30,700 nt of DNA from CAYRPN01 sp964426135 (GCA_964426135.1 CAYRPN010000063.1:1-30700), one strand, 5' to 3'; numbered from the stretch's first letter, positions 8,701-16,375 are shown. A program made the numbers and translations. The notes: generated by a model not told the origin, from the sequence alone.

Positions 8701-9087
8701 AAGCGCGACCGCAGCAACTCGCCGCTGCAGGCGCTGCAACTGATGAACGACGTGCAGCACATCGAGGCGGCCCGCGCTTTGGCGCAGCGCATGATGACGG
8801 AGCCGACCAGCGCCAACGGCGCGGGCGCCGTCACCCCGGCCGACCGCATTGCGTTCGCGTACCGCGTGGTGCTGGCGCGTCAGCCGGCCTCGGAGGAAAC
8901 CGCGATCATCGCGGAGACGTTCGCAAGACACCTGGCGAAATATCAGAAGAGCGCGGATGCCGCGAAGAAGCTGATCACCACCGGCGAAAGCAAGCCGAAG
9001 CCGGAGTTGAACGAATCGGAACTGGCCGCGTGGACGATGGTGGCGAACCTGGTGCTGAACCTGGATGAGACGTTGAATCGGAATTGA
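5755..9087 (+). CDS. Secreted planctomycete cytochrome C / DUF1549 / DUF1553 protein (PSD1 type)
   Basis: A 1110-residue protein with a signal peptide (residues 1-25, cleavage near AQAQ). An N-terminal planctomycete cytochrome-like domain has CFACH at 47-51. DUF1549 spans about 158-390 and contains a second CAVCH at 368-372. A middle region of about 430-640 looks like a beta-rich carbohydrate-binding-like domain. DUF1553 runs from about 760 to the end. Such proteins are abundant in planctomycetes and usually sit beside a DUF1501 gene; their reaction is not established, and a heme-dependent role in degradation at the cell surface has been suggested. Here no DUF1501 gene is adjacent. The ATG at 5755 has AGGA 7 bases upstream. 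Two in-frame heptanucleotide-repeat inserts add about 40 residues (283-323, inside DUF1549) and about 27 residues (825-851, inside DUF1553). Confidence 0.92.
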   Translation: MKRPHSLRVVVTAFVAIGGAAAAQAQPAAPNTVSFNRDIRPIMSDTCFACHGPATQKAKLRLDVRDDALKVTKSGITPIVPGKPEQSEIIKRIFTLEEDEIMPPADSHKTLTQKQKETIKRWVADGAVYQRHWAFEAPVKAALPTVNGLGYRVNNAIDAFIADRLRREGLTMSPEADKPTLIRRVAIALTGLPPAPAEVDAFLADKSDKAYENMVDRYLDSPRFGEEMARHWLDVARYADTHGLHLDNERQMWAYRDYVIESFNDNKPFDEFTIEQLAGDLMDEKGQGPRAKGQGGKTNPKSEIRNPKSNSPLDPRPSTLGPLTATGFLRCNVTTGEGGSIDAEWVFRNAVDRTSTTAQVFMGLTAGCAVCHDHKFDPLSQKEYYSLYAFFLSAADPPLDGNALLTAPSIKLSTPDSQKKQAEIDAQIAVKQQALDGAAAALTYTDPAEAQPAPAAQAFDVVWFDDEFPAGGKVFASPGHPTTYVTAQDGKVLSGKKALKRVDKGLAQDVVEGTAALEIPAEGKLFVHVFIDPNDVPKTLMIQFFKGGWLHRGLWGDYDAIPWGAANTTERVRIGDLPKAGEWVRLEVDAAKIGLKPGDSVTGFAFTQFGGTVYWDKAGVTGRSDPAGDPRRSLLAFWKQQKGKDTAGAPGDVNAALKAGPEKKPAPELLKKVRDYYLQHVCVDTKAKLQPIANELAALRKQRTDAENNVPGTFVFRDLPTPRQAHVMLRGAYDKPGDKVEPGVPAVLPALKLEDPKKRPTRLDLAKWLTAPGHPLTARVQVNRLWQQFFGTGIVKSSDDFGSQGTPPSHPELLDWLAIEFIGEGQGPGDKGQGSEVSKSEIQNPKSEISSPWDTKRLVKFMLMSAAFRQSSRVTPELYQRDPENRLYARGPRFRLDAEQIRDNALYVSGLINLAMGGRGTQPYQPPNIWEPVGFTGSNTANYRQDKGDALYRRSIYVFLKRTAPPPFMVNFDGPAREAFCAKRDRSNSPLQALQLMNDVQHIEAARALAQRMMTEPTSANGAGAVTPADRIAFAYRVVLARQPASEETAIIAETFARHLAKYQKSADAAKKLITTGESKPKPELNESELAAWTMVANLVLNLDETLNRN
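6609..6723 (+). repeat. In-frame heptanucleotide repeat block 1
   Basis: Four exact GGGCCAA units (6609-6636), then four AAATCCG units (6648-6675), then degenerate CCCTCGG-type heptads. The block lies inside the DUF1549 part of the cytochrome gene and keeps the frame open, giving Lys/Gln/Gly-rich then Asn/Pro/Lys-rich peptide. Family-like sequence stops at ELAGDLM before it and resumes at TATGFLRCN after it. Confidence 0.85.
8226..8305 (+). repeat. In-frame heptanucleotide repeat block 2
   Basis: Five GGGCCAG/GAGACAA/GGGCCAA-type heptads (8226-8260) followed by AAATCCG/AAATCCA heptads (about 8269-8305). The order of repeat types is the same as in block 1. It lies inside DUF1553 between LLDWLAIEFI and WDTKRLVKFM and keeps the reading frame. 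Confidence 0.85.
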
Positions 9088-9114
9088 TGCCCGGGATTGG
9101 TCGCAGGTGCCGGC

Positions 9115-10422
9115 TCACTTCCCCTGAGAGAACTCCACCGCGTTCCTTTCCAAGGCGCGATAGCGCTGGCCGATCTCTTCCTTTTCCGCCTTCCGCACGA
9201 CGCCGCCGGGCACCTGGTGGCTCAGCCAGTACTCGGTGGTCAGCACGGACTTCGACGTGACCTGGTCGCTGGTCGCCACGCCTTTCATGACGGTGCAGGC
9301 CACCGTCAGATCGCCGACGCGGACTTCGCGTTCCAGCGTTTCGATCTTCAGATCCATCGTGGCCTTGAGCCCCTTGAAATCACTTTCGATCGTGATGCGG
9401 ACGATGTCAGGCTCGACGACCATTCGTTGTGTCGGCAGGTCCAGCATGAAGGCCGGGTGATCGACCCCGCGCGAACGCCACACCTCCAGGGTCAGTTGAA
9501 TGGCGCCGTCCTTCACCACCGATTCGCCGGTGTATTTCGTGACTTCACACGGCAAGGCCGTGCCTGCGACGGTGATTGTCTCCGCGCGGCTGGGGCCTTT
9601 GGTGTACTTCAGTTCGTCCACCCGCCGACACTCATCGCGAGCCGGCGCGGACGGTTCCGCATGGCCCCATTGCCTGCCATCCCAGCGTTGGCTTCGCACG
9701 ACCGGCACGCCCTGGGGCGCGCCGGTGTAGTGCATTTTCCGTCGCACCGTCGAGCCGATCGATTGTGACGACGTCGCCGTCTCCTCCATCACGACGAAGG
9801 CGCCGGCGGGGAACCGCGACCAGACGGCGTCGGCCAGTTGCTGGCTGGACAGCCTGGCGTAATCGACGGGCAGCGGCGTCGCCGCCCGCTTGGGCTTGGG
9901 CGCCGGATCGCGCGGCGATGGACCCGGGGCAGGCGCGGGGGTCGGCGTCGGCACGGAAATCGGAGGCTTGGGGGGCGCAGGCGTGGGCGAGGGAAGAGGG
10001 ACAACCGCCGATGCGTCCTTGCGGTTCAGAAGAAAACTCTTGGTGCCCGAGGTCAAATGGAGGGTCTGTCCCTCGAAGCCGGCGGTGAACTTGAACGAGG
10101 TGCTCTCGTGCGTGAACGTGCCGGTCAACTGCTTGCCTTCGCGCACCGCCTTCAGTGGAAAGCTTCGGCCCGCTCGGCGAATCTCGCCAACGTAGCCGTC
10201 GCCAGCCACCTTCACGACCACGATGACCTCATCGCCTTCGTACTCGCCGGCGAATGGATCGACCTCGGTCAGGGGATTGGGGGTTACATCCTCAAGTGGA
10301 TTCTTCACTTCCGACTCGGCGGGTGCGGGAGCGGAGGCTGGGTCAGCCTGCCCTGCCGCAGACGAGCCGTCGACCATGAGCGCGACCAGTGCGATCAGCA
10401 ATGTGGTGTGATACCTGCGCAT
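9115..10422 (-). CDS. Secreted protein of unknown function with proline-rich linker
   Basis: A 435-residue protein. An N-terminal signal peptide (about 1-25: RRY, hydrophobic core, then SSAAGQA) is followed by a beta-rich domain of about 70 residues (from FAGEYEGDE to SFLLNRKD). This recalls small repeated beta domains in planctomycete surface proteins with GxYxG and GxxLxGxF patterns. A Pro/Thr/Lys-rich linker of about 45 residues follows, then a C-terminal domain of about 230 residues that I do not recognise. There is no lipobox cysteine, transmembrane helix or catalytic motif. Start 10422 has GGAG 6 bases upstream; the ATG directly before it (10425) is possible. It converges on the cytochrome gene with 27 bases between stops. 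It is likely a periplasmic or surface protein. Confidence 0.75.
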   Translation of the reverse strand: MRRYHTTLLIALVALMVDGSSAAGQADPASAPAPAESEVKNPLEDVTPNPLTEVDPFAGEYEGDEVIVVVKVAGDGYVGEIRRAGRSFPLKAVREGKQLTGTFTHESTSFKFTAGFEGQTLHLTSGTKSFLLNRKDASAVVPLPSPTPAPPKPPISVPTPTPAPAPGPSPRDPAPKPKRAATPLPVDYARLSSQQLADAVWSRFPAGAFVVMEETATSSQSIGSTVRRKMHYTGAPQGVPVVRSQRWDGRQWGHAEPSAPARDECRRVDELKYTKGPSRAETITVAGTALPCEVTKYTGESVVKDGAIQLTLEVWRSRGVDHPAFMLDLPTQRMVVEPDIVRITIESDFKGLKATMDLKIETLEREVRVGDLTVACTVMKGVATSDQVTSKSVLTTEYWLSHQVPGGVVRKAEKEEIGQRYRALERNAVEFSQGK

Positions 10423-10711
10423 CATGTTCTCCAAGGTGATCGGAAATCGCGGAAAGACCAAGGCCTGCTTTCCGTACCACATGATATTCCTGTATCGACC
10501 TGATTCGCCCAACAAACCACCAAGGCACGGCAGCTTAGGTCGAGAGACCCATCGTCGAGAACACTGACCAAGGCCACATGAGGGCAGCATGAGGCCAAGA
10601 TGCATTTTTATCTAAAAAAAGCGATCGTGAGTCTTGCAATTCCCGCCCGGGAGACTATTTTATCATACAAGCGTGCTAGACTTCCCAACCATTTCCAACA
10701 GGAGAATTGCA

Positions 10712-11464
10712 ATGAACATGAAGCATGTGGCGACGGGATTGATGGCTTTGTTGTTGGGCGCATCCAGCACGTTCGCGGTGCCGATCGTGCGCGGCACGGG
10801 GACGGCTTCACTGATCGGCAACGACCTGACCGACCTGGGCAACAACGGCGTAGAAGGTTCGTACGTGCCCGGCGCCAGCATTCCGCCCGCGGTGCTGGCC
10901 GGATTCGATGCCCGCTTCTTTGCAAGCAGCGAAGCCGCGTTCGGTGGCGGCGAGAACGCCTTTAACGTGTTCGACAACATTGCCGCCGGCGGCGGCAACG
11001 CGAAGTGGTGCTGCGAAAGCGTGTCGGAAGCCACCGACGGCTCCGGTGTGTTCGTTGGTGCGGACTTCAGCCAGACCCTGGCTGCCGGTAGCGCGGGCAT
11101 TCAACTGAACCGGTTTACGATGACCTCCTCCAACGACAGCCCCGGCCGTGACCCGGATGTGTGGGCCATCCAAGGCTCCAATGACGGCATCACCTGGATC
11201 AACATTTTCAGCACCACGACCAACGTCTTCTCCGCCACGCGCGACCAGGTTCTGGAGTTCTCCGTCGCCAACGGTGACTTCGGTCTGCCCGCGCTGTTCG
11301 ACCAGTTCCGCCTCTTCGTGGACTCCACCGCGGGTGACGGCGTGTTCGCACTCGACGAACTCGAACTCTTCGGCGACGTCGTCAACATCCCCGAACCCGC
11401 CACCGCCACCCTCGGCGCCTTGGCGATGGGCGGCCTGATGATGCGCCGCCGTCGCACCGCCTGA
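10712..11464 (+). CDS. PEP-CTERM sorted protein with discoidin-like domain
   Basis: A 250-residue exported protein. The signal peptide is residues 1 to about 20 (TGLMALLLGASSTFA). The C-terminal sorting signal is IPEPATA, a hydrophobic stretch and MMRRRRTA (about 226-250), as recognised by exosortase systems. The middle part, with GSNDGITWINIFSTTT and a final LDELELFGDV, resembles F5/8 type C (discoidin-like) carbohydrate-binding folds. AGGAG lies 7 bases before the ATG at 10712. A strong terminator follows, so it is probably monocistronic. No exosortase gene is in the window. Role: a surface or extracellular matrix protein, with ligand unknown. Confidence 0.88.
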   Translation: MNMKHVATGLMALLLGASSTFAVPIVRGTGTASLIGNDLTDLGNNGVEGSYVPGASIPPAVLAGFDARFFASSEAAFGGGENAFNVFDNIAAGGGNAKWCCESVSEATDGSGVFVGADFSQTLAAGSAGIQLNRFTMTSSNDSPGRDPDVWAIQGSNDGITWINIFSTTTNVFSATRDQVLEFSVANGDFGLPALFDQFRLFVDSTAGDGVFALDELELFGDVVNIPEPATATLGALAMGGLMMRRRRTA

Positions 11465-11496
11465 TTCCCCAACCGTTCTCGACAACCTGAAACCAG

Positions 11497-11527
11497 ACAA
11501 CCCCGGCTCATGCCGGGGTTGTTTTTT
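11497..11527 (+). terminator. Rho-independent terminator of the PEP-CTERM gene
   Basis: Stem ACAACCCCGGC / GCCGGGGTTGT (11 bp, perfect) with a 4-base loop TCAT, followed by TTTTTT. It lies 33 bases after the stop. It is one-directional: the other strand has no T-run. The 90 bases from here to the antitoxin stop at 11618 show nothing else. Confidence 0.92.
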
Positions 11528-11617
11528 CGAATAAGGAGGGATGGGACCAGTTCGCACAACGTCGTGGCGATTCCCTCGGCGCAATCGGCGCGGGCCATCG
11601 AGTTCGGCACTGGTCGT

Positions 11618-11812
11618 TCAACGGACAGGCGCAGAGGATCGCGCCGCCTCCGCCCGTCGCGCTTTCATTTCCGCCACGGTGATGATGCGTTCGGGGTGCT
11701 TCTTCTGCTGTGCCTGGAGGTATTCCACGTAGCGAGCCAAGTCGCCGCCGAACTCGGCAAGCCGGCGCTGCCGGGTGCGACGAACCTCTTCGACGATGGG
11801 GTCGTTGTTCAT
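11618..11812 (-). CDS. Putative antitoxin partner of the PIN-domain toxin
   Basis: A 64-residue protein beginning MNNDPIVEEVRRTRQRRLAEFGGDLARY, the pattern of small proteins that pair with VYIESTIPSYL-type PIN proteins. It is charged and probably helical, with a basic C-terminal half. Its ATG overlaps the stop of the PIN gene by 4 bases (ATGA), so translation is likely coupled. Toxin-first order is the reverse of classical vapBC. Antitoxin function is inferred from position and pattern. Confidence 0.7.
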   Translation of the reverse strand: MNNDPIVEEVRRTRQRRLAEFGGDLARYVEYLQAQQKKHPERIITVAEMKARRAEAARSSAPVR

Positions 11813-12294
11813 GACGGTTCTCGTCCAGGTTCCATCAATTCCTCGGGCGTCACAATTGTAGGCGTGGGCAGGCCCATGCGAGCGTTCAACAGCGCCAATC
11901 GACGCATGACAATACCGTTAGCCAGGTGCGCACAGTTCCAGGTAAGCAGGAAATCGCAGGCTCCCAGCACCGCACACGCCAGATGAAGCGCGTCGGTCTG
12001 GGCCTTGCGCGGAATGGGCACGTCAACTTCATAACGCTGAGCGAGCGAAAGCATCTCGGACGTGACATCGAGAACACGGAGGTTTTGAACTGAGCGCAAT
12101 CGTTGGTCAGCCAATGTTGGATCGCCGCCACCAATCTCATCAATGACGGATTCAGAAACCACCAGTTCGAACCGCGTCGGGGCGGATTTCCACCATTCGC
12201 GGGTGATCCGTTGCTTTTCAGCAACCACGGGATCACGGCTCGCGCTGGATGTGAGGTAGCTTGGAATCGTACTCTCGATGTATACGAGATCCAT
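11809..12294 (-). CDS. PIN-domain toxin, VapC-like ribonuclease
   Basis: A 161-residue protein starting MDLVYIESTIPSYLTS, a well-known VapC-like PIN subfamily in which the first acidic residue is E7. Other probable metal ligands are E53 (SVIDEIGGG) and D101 (AQTDALHLA); the final motif is LLTWNCAHLAN at 116-126. PIN toxins cleave tRNA or rRNA. The ATG at 12294 has GAGGA 9 bases upstream; an ATG at 12303 and a TTG at 12324 are less well placed. It begins 53 bases after fdhA on the same strand, so it may be transcribed with the formate dehydrogenase genes. Confidence 0.85.
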   Translation of the reverse strand: MDLVYIESTIPSYLTSSASRDPVVAEKQRITREWWKSAPTRFELVVSESVIDEIGGGDPTLADQRLRSVQNLRVLDVTSEMLSLAQRYEVDVPIPRKAQTDALHLACAVLGACDFLLTWNCAHLANGIVMRRLALLNARMGLPTPTIVTPEELMEPGREPS

Positions 12295-12347
12295 ACCGCG
12301 CATTCCTCGACAGATGTCCGCCAACGCAAGGTTGTTGCCCCACCCAT

Positions 12348-15296
12348 CTATTCCTTCGGACTCCGCAGCACCAGCGCTTCTTTCTCCGACGCGGCGTTGG
12401 AATCCGTCGCATCGCCTTCCGTCTCCACCTTCGCCAGGCGCACCGCACAGACCTTGTATTCCGGGCAGCCGGTGAACTCATCCACCGCGGCGCTGATGAG
12501 GATGTTGGTGCGCGACTCGGGGAAGTGGAACGTCATGAACAGAATGCCGGGGTTGGTCACGCGCGTGACCTCGGCCTTGACGCGCACCGTGCCGCGCCGG
12601 CTGGTGACATCGACCAGGTCGCCGGTGTGAATATCCAGTTCCCGCGCGTCGCTGGGATGAATGCGCAGCGTCTCTTCCTTCGCCTTTTGCAGGAGCGCCA
12701 CATCGGTGCGCCGGGTCATGGTGCCCACGTTGTAATGGAAGAGCTGCCGGCCCGTGGTGAGCATCAGCGGGTATTCGTCATCGGGTAGTTCACCCGGCTC
12801 CTGCCACGGCGTGACGGTGAGCGCCGCTTTGCCGCGGAGGAAGTTGCCGCCCAGGTGAACGATCTCCGTGCCGGGATGGTTCTTGTCGTAGCAGGGCCAT
12901 TGGAGGAAGCCGAGTTGTTCCAGACGCTCGTAGCTGACGCCGGCCCAGTGCGGGGTGAGCCTGGCGAGTTCATCCATGATTTTCGCTGGATCGATCGGCG
13001 GAAGACCGGCGAGCGTTCTGAATTGAGGCGGCGCTCCGGGTGGCTGGGGCTGGAGTCCGCGGAAGCCCCGGCCCTGGGGATCACCGGCCGGGGCTTGCGC
13101 CGAGCCTTCAGCCCCAGCCACCCGATCATCCCACGCATCGAACCCAAAGTTTACGCCCATCTTCCGCGCGATCGCGTTGGTGACATCGCCGTCCGTCATC
13201 GTGCCCGCCAGTGGCTCAATCGCCCGGCGTACGCGCTGGATGCGGCGATCGCTGTTGACGAACGTGCCGTTCTTCTCCAGGAACGTCGTGCCCGGCAGCA
13301 CCACGTCGGCGAGCTCGGCGGTGGGATTCATGAAGATTTCCTGCACAACGAGGAACTCCAGATGCTCCAGCGCGCCCACCACGTGGGCCGTGTTCGGATC
13401 GCTCTGGGCCACGTCCTCCGCCAGGATGTACATCGCCTTGAGTTTGCCTTCGTGGCTGGCGTCGAACATGTCGGGGATGCGCAGGCCCTTGTTCGTGGGC
13501 GGCTCGACGCCCCAGACGGCGCGGTGCTCGGCGCGGGCGGCGGGGTCGGTGACGGGGCGGTAGTCGCTAAAGACGTTGGGCAAGGCGCCCACGTCGCTGG
13601 CGCCCTGCACGTTGTTCTGCCCGCGGATCGGGTTGGTGCCGGTGCCGGGCCGGCCGATGTTGCCGGTCATCACCGCCATGTTGATCATGCCGAACACGGT
13701 GTTGGACCCGTGACCCGCCTCGGTCACGCCCAGGCCCCAGAGAATCTGCGCGGCTTGGCCGCCGGCGTAAAGCCGGGCGGCCTTGCGGATCAGGTCGGGG
13801 TTGATGCCCGCGATCTTGCTTGCCCACTGAGGCGTGCAGCCGGCGAGTTCCTTCTTCAGCGCGTCGAAACCCTCCGCGTGCTGGGCGATGAAATCGGGCT
13901 TGATGAGATTCTCAAAAATCAGCACGTGCTGCATCGCGTTGATCACCGCCACGTTGGAGCCGGGCTTGAGCGGAATGTGAATATCCGCCCAGCGGGCCAG
14001 CTCCGTGTTGCGCGGATCGAGCACGATCAGCTTGCAGCCGGCAAGCACCGCCTGCCGCATGCGCGAGCCGAACACGGGATGCGCCTCGGTGGGATTGGCG
14101 CCGACGATCATCAGCACATCCGACAGATGCACATCCTGGAAGCTGTTGGTGCCCGCGCCGGTGCCCAGCGCGGTGTTGAGCGCATAAGCGGAAGGCGAAT
14201 GGCAGACGCGCGAGCAGTTGTCGATCGAGTTCGTGCCCATGACCACACGGGCGAACTTCTGCATGAGGTAGTTTTCTTCATTCGTGCAGCGCGACGAACT
14301 GATCGCGGCGAAACCCGCAGGCCCATACTTGTTCTTGATCTCCGTGAACTTCGTGGCGATGAGCGTGAGCGCTTCGTCCCAGCTCGCTTTCCTGAATAAC
14401 CCATCGGGCTGGCGGATCAATGGCGAGGTCAGGCGATCCTTGCTGTGCGCGAACTGGTGGGCGAACCGGCCCTTCACGCAGGCGTGGCCGACGTTGGCCG
14501 AGCCTTGCGGATTCGGCTCGATGTTCACGACGCGGCCGTCTTTGGTGTTCACATTCAACGAGCAGCCCACGCCGCAGTAGGAGCACGTCGTGGTCACCGT
14601 GCCGTCGGGTTTGCCATGCTCGCGCAGGCCCGGCTCACTCAGCGCCGCGACGGGGCATTCGACGACGCACTGGCCACAGGAAGCGCAGTTCGCCTCCTCG
14701 AAGCCCGTGTCGTTGCCGGCGATCACCTTCACGTCGTACCCGCGCCCCTCCATCGCCAGGATGAACGAGCCTTGCACCTCATCGCAAGCCCGCACGCACC
14801 GCGCGCAGCCGATGCACTTGGCCATCTCCAGTTTCACGAACGGATGCGAATCGTCCTTGGGCGGATTGTGCGTGCGCGGCTTCTCGTAACGCGGCGTGCG
14901 CAAGCCCACATCCTGCGCCAGCGTTTGCAACTCGCACCGCCCGTTCGCGGAGCAATCGAGGCACTCGAGCGGGTGATCGGAGACGACGAGCTCGGTGATG
15001 TTCTTGCGAAGCCGGGTGAGCAGCGGCGAATGCGTGCGGTACTTGAAACCTTCGGTGACCGGCGTGTGACACGACGCGACGGGCTTGCGGCCCTCCACTT
15101 CAACCAGACACGTCCGGCACGCGCCATAGGGCGCCATGCGATCGGAGTAGCACAGCGTCGGCACCTCCTTGCCGATGAGGCGCAAGGCCTTGAGCACGGT
15201 AGTGCCTTCGGGGACGCGGACGCGCTGGCCGTCGATGACGCAGGAAATCTGCGTGGCAGACCGGGAGGCGCCGGCGGTGGATTCGGGGGAGATCAT
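12348..15296 (-). CDS. fdhA: NAD-linked formate dehydrogenase, molybdopterin alpha subunit
   Basis: A 982-residue protein that oxidises formate to CO2 in the cytoplasm and passes electrons to FdhB. Domains in order: NuoG-like [2Fe-2S] ferredoxin (C49, C60, C63, C76); His-Cys cluster HPLECLDCSANGRC (H108, C112, C115, C121); two [4Fe-4S] motifs (C161-C171 and C204-C214); the catalytic domain with its own cluster (C238, C241, C245, C273); and the Mo/W-ligand C365 in DNCSRVCHSPSAY, cysteine rather than selenocysteine. A C-terminal molydopterin dinucleotide-binding domain follows. The ATG at 15296 has AAGGA 8 bases upstream; a GTG at 15332 is possible. An 86-bp palindrome adds about 29 Gly/Pro/Gln-rich residues in frame at about 725-753. 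Together with the NuoE-NuoF fusion this matches the two-subunit Fdh1AB type of methylotrophs. Confidence 0.93.
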   Translation of the reverse strand: MISPESTAGASRSATQISCVIDGQRVRVPEGTTVLKALRLIGKEVPTLCYSDRMAPYGACRTCLVEVEGRKPVASCHTPVTEGFKYRTHSPLLTRLRKNITELVVSDHPLECLDCSANGRCELQTLAQDVGLRTPRYEKPRTHNPPKDDSHPFVKLEMAKCIGCARCVRACDEVQGSFILAMEGRGYDVKVIAGNDTGFEEANCASCGQCVVECPVAALSEPGLREHGKPDGTVTTTCSYCGVGCSLNVNTKDGRVVNIEPNPQGSANVGHACVKGRFAHQFAHSKDRLTSPLIRQPDGLFRKASWDEALTLIATKFTEIKNKYGPAGFAAISSSRCTNEENYLMQKFARVVMGTNSIDNCSRVCHSPSAYALNTALGTGAGTNSFQDVHLSDVLMIVGANPTEAHPVFGSRMRQAVLAGCKLIVLDPRNTELARWADIHIPLKPGSNVAVINAMQHVLIFENLIKPDFIAQHAEGFDALKKELAGCTPQWASKIAGINPDLIRKAARLYAGGQAAQILWGLGVTEAGHGSNTVFGMINMAVMTGNIGRPGTGTNPIRGQNNVQGASDVGALPNVFSDYRPVTDPAARAEHRAVWGVEPPTNKGLRIPDMFDASHEGKLKAMYILAEDVAQSDPNTAHVVGALEHLEFLVVQEIFMNPTAELADVVLPGTTFLEKNGTFVNSDRRIQRVRRAIEPLAGTMTDGDVTNAIARKMGVNFGFDAWDDRVAGAEGSAQAPAGDPQGRGFRGLQPQPPGAPPQFRTLAGLPPIDPAKIMDELARLTPHWAGVSYERLEQLGFLQWPCYDKNHPGTEIVHLGGNFLRGKAALTVTPWQEPGELPDDEYPLMLTTGRQLFHYNVGTMTRRTDVALLQKAKEETLRIHPSDARELDIHTGDLVDVTSRRGTVRVKAEVTRVTNPGILFMTFHFPESRTNILISAAVDEFTGCPEYKVCAVRLAKVETEGDATDSNAASEKEALVLRSPKE
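13038..13123. repeat. 86-bp palindrome in frame inside fdhA
   Basis: Perfect outer arms GGGTGGCTGGGGCTG (13038-13052) and CAGCCCCAGCCACCC (13109-13123), with inner arms GGAAGCCCCGGCC and GGCCGGGGCTT. The reading frame passes through it and yields a low-complexity peptide in a loop between conserved parts of the molybdopterin subunit. Confidence 0.85.
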
Positions 15297-15328
15297 GGGG
15301 AGGTCCTTCGCTTCAAACAATCGATGTT

Positions 15329-15529
15329 TCACTCGGCGAGGCGCCGATAGAGTTCATCATTTCGAGTCAGAACGCGGCCGAGGATCGCGTCGAACTCGGG
15401 GTCATCCGCCTTGTCGATGAGATCGACGGCACTTTGCGCCACAAGCTCTTTAACACCGACACCGCGCTGCTCGGCGATCTTTCGCAGGGCTTTGGCTTGA
15501 TCTTCTGACAATTGAATCTGTAACACCAT
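15329..15529 (-). CDS. Ribbon-helix-helix-like protein, possible orphan antitoxin
   Basis: A 66-residue protein beginning MVLQIQLSEDQAKALRKIAEQRGVGVKELVAQSAVDLI, a strand followed by two helices as in CopG/Arc-type antitoxins. The C-terminal half is acidic and helical (DDPEFDAILGRVLTRNDELYRRLAE). The ATG at 15529 has AAGGTG 6 bases upstream; an ATG at 15547 would add six residues. No toxin gene is directly next to it: fdhA starts 32 bases downstream. It could be an orphan antitoxin or an operon regulator. Confidence 0.65.
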   Translation of the reverse strand: MVLQIQLSEDQAKALRKIAEQRGVGVKELVAQSAVDLIDKADDPEFDAILGRVLTRNDELYRRLAE

Positions 15530-15638
15530 ACGCAGCACCTTCAGCATTGCGTCATGCCAGCCGCTTCAACAACGCCGCGTTCCTCTGAATCGACACCTCG
15601 GCGTGGCGACGAGCGTACTTCCGGACGCCCGCTTTCCG

Positions 15639-15869
15639 CTAGCGACCTTGCGGCGTTGCCTTGGCGAGCCGTCGCCCCTTCGCGCGATTCCGGGCCTGCG
15701 CTTTCATTTTCCGCGCGATCGTGCGATCCAGCTTCGCGACGCTCTCCGCGTAACCGGGCGACTTGCGGTGCTTCGCAAATGCGCGTCGAAAAGCCGCCTT
15801 GTCCGCCTCAGTGATTTTTGAAGGGGGAACGATGATATCGACGTCGTAGTCCAGCTTCAGTGGTTCCAT
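15639..15869 (-). CDS. Small basic protein of unknown function, overlaps GNAT-like gene
   Basis: A 76-residue protein. The acidic N-terminus (MEPLKLDYDVDIIVPPSKIT) is followed by a very basic helical C-terminal part (KHRKSP, RTIARKMKAQARNRAKGRRLAK). Its ATG lies inside the last 13 bases of the GNAT-like gene, so the two are probably translated together. I do not recognise the family. Basic small partners overlapping an enzyme gene are common in toxin-antitoxin pairs; that is only a suggestion. Confidence 0.6.
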   Translation of the reverse strand: MEPLKLDYDVDIIVPPSKITEADKAAFRRAFAKHRKSPGYAESVAKLDRTIARKMKAQARNRAKGRRLAKATPQGR

Positions 15870-16375
15870 TGGTCATGCTCCTGAAAGTAGCGTGCGATCA
15901 AGCGGTCTGCCGCGGGAGACTCAACAATCATACGCTGGCTGGAGCCCAATTGAACGGCGCCTAGCGTTGCTTTGTAGTGCTCGATCAATTCTGATTTCGC
16001 GACGAAAGCCAGGCCTGCATTGAAGCCGGCTCGTTTGCACTCCAGGCACGCGAACGCCATTAGGTTGCCGGGCACGCCCACGTATCGCTTGCCGCGCCCG
16101 ATGTTGTGCGGAGCGCTCTCCACCAGATGAATCAGCATGTGATCGGACATCGGCTCCATTGAAATCAGACCTTGCACGGACGGCTCGCGCTCGATGCACA
16201 GCCCGGCAACCATCCTTTTGAGCTTGACTTCTTCCTTCCAGTCAAACGACCATCCGGTGAGTTTCCGCTGCGATGGCGTCAGTTGTTTCCACCATGCGAT
16301 GGTCGTCGTCAATGACTGATCTGTCGCGACCTCAATGATGCTTTGTGTAAGCCCGTCAATTTCAATGTCGATCAT
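15857..16375 (-). CDS. GNAT-like N-acetyltransferase-fold protein
   Basis: A 172-residue protein. It contains FDWKEEVKLKR at about 45-54, HLVESAPHNIGRGKRYVGVPGNLMAFAC at 83-110 and AKSELIEHYKATLGAVQLG at 126-144. The GKRYVGVPGNLMAFAC segment fits a GNAT acetyl-CoA-binding loop and helix, and LIEHYKATLGA fits the late GNAT helix. Similar uncharacterised proteins occur in several bacterial phyla. The ATG at 16375 starts a regular protein-like sequence; ATG 16381 and GTG 16402 are alternatives. It starts 75 bases after fdhB and overlaps the small basic gene by 13 bases. The substrate is unknown. Confidence 0.65.
   Translation of the reverse strand: MIDIEIDGLTQSIIEVATDQSLTTTIAWWKQLTPSQRKLTGWSFDWKEEVKLKRMVAGLCIEREPSVQGLISMEPMSDHMLIHLVESAPHNIGRGKRYVGVPGNLMAFACLECKRAGFNAGLAFVAKSELIEHYKATLGAVQLGSSQRMIVESPAADRLIARYFQEHDQWNH

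Noticed and set aside
12855..14399. 514-codon open frame antisense to fdhA
   Set aside because: Shadow of a long GC-rich gene; His/Arg/Val/Gly-rich composition and no recognisable motif.
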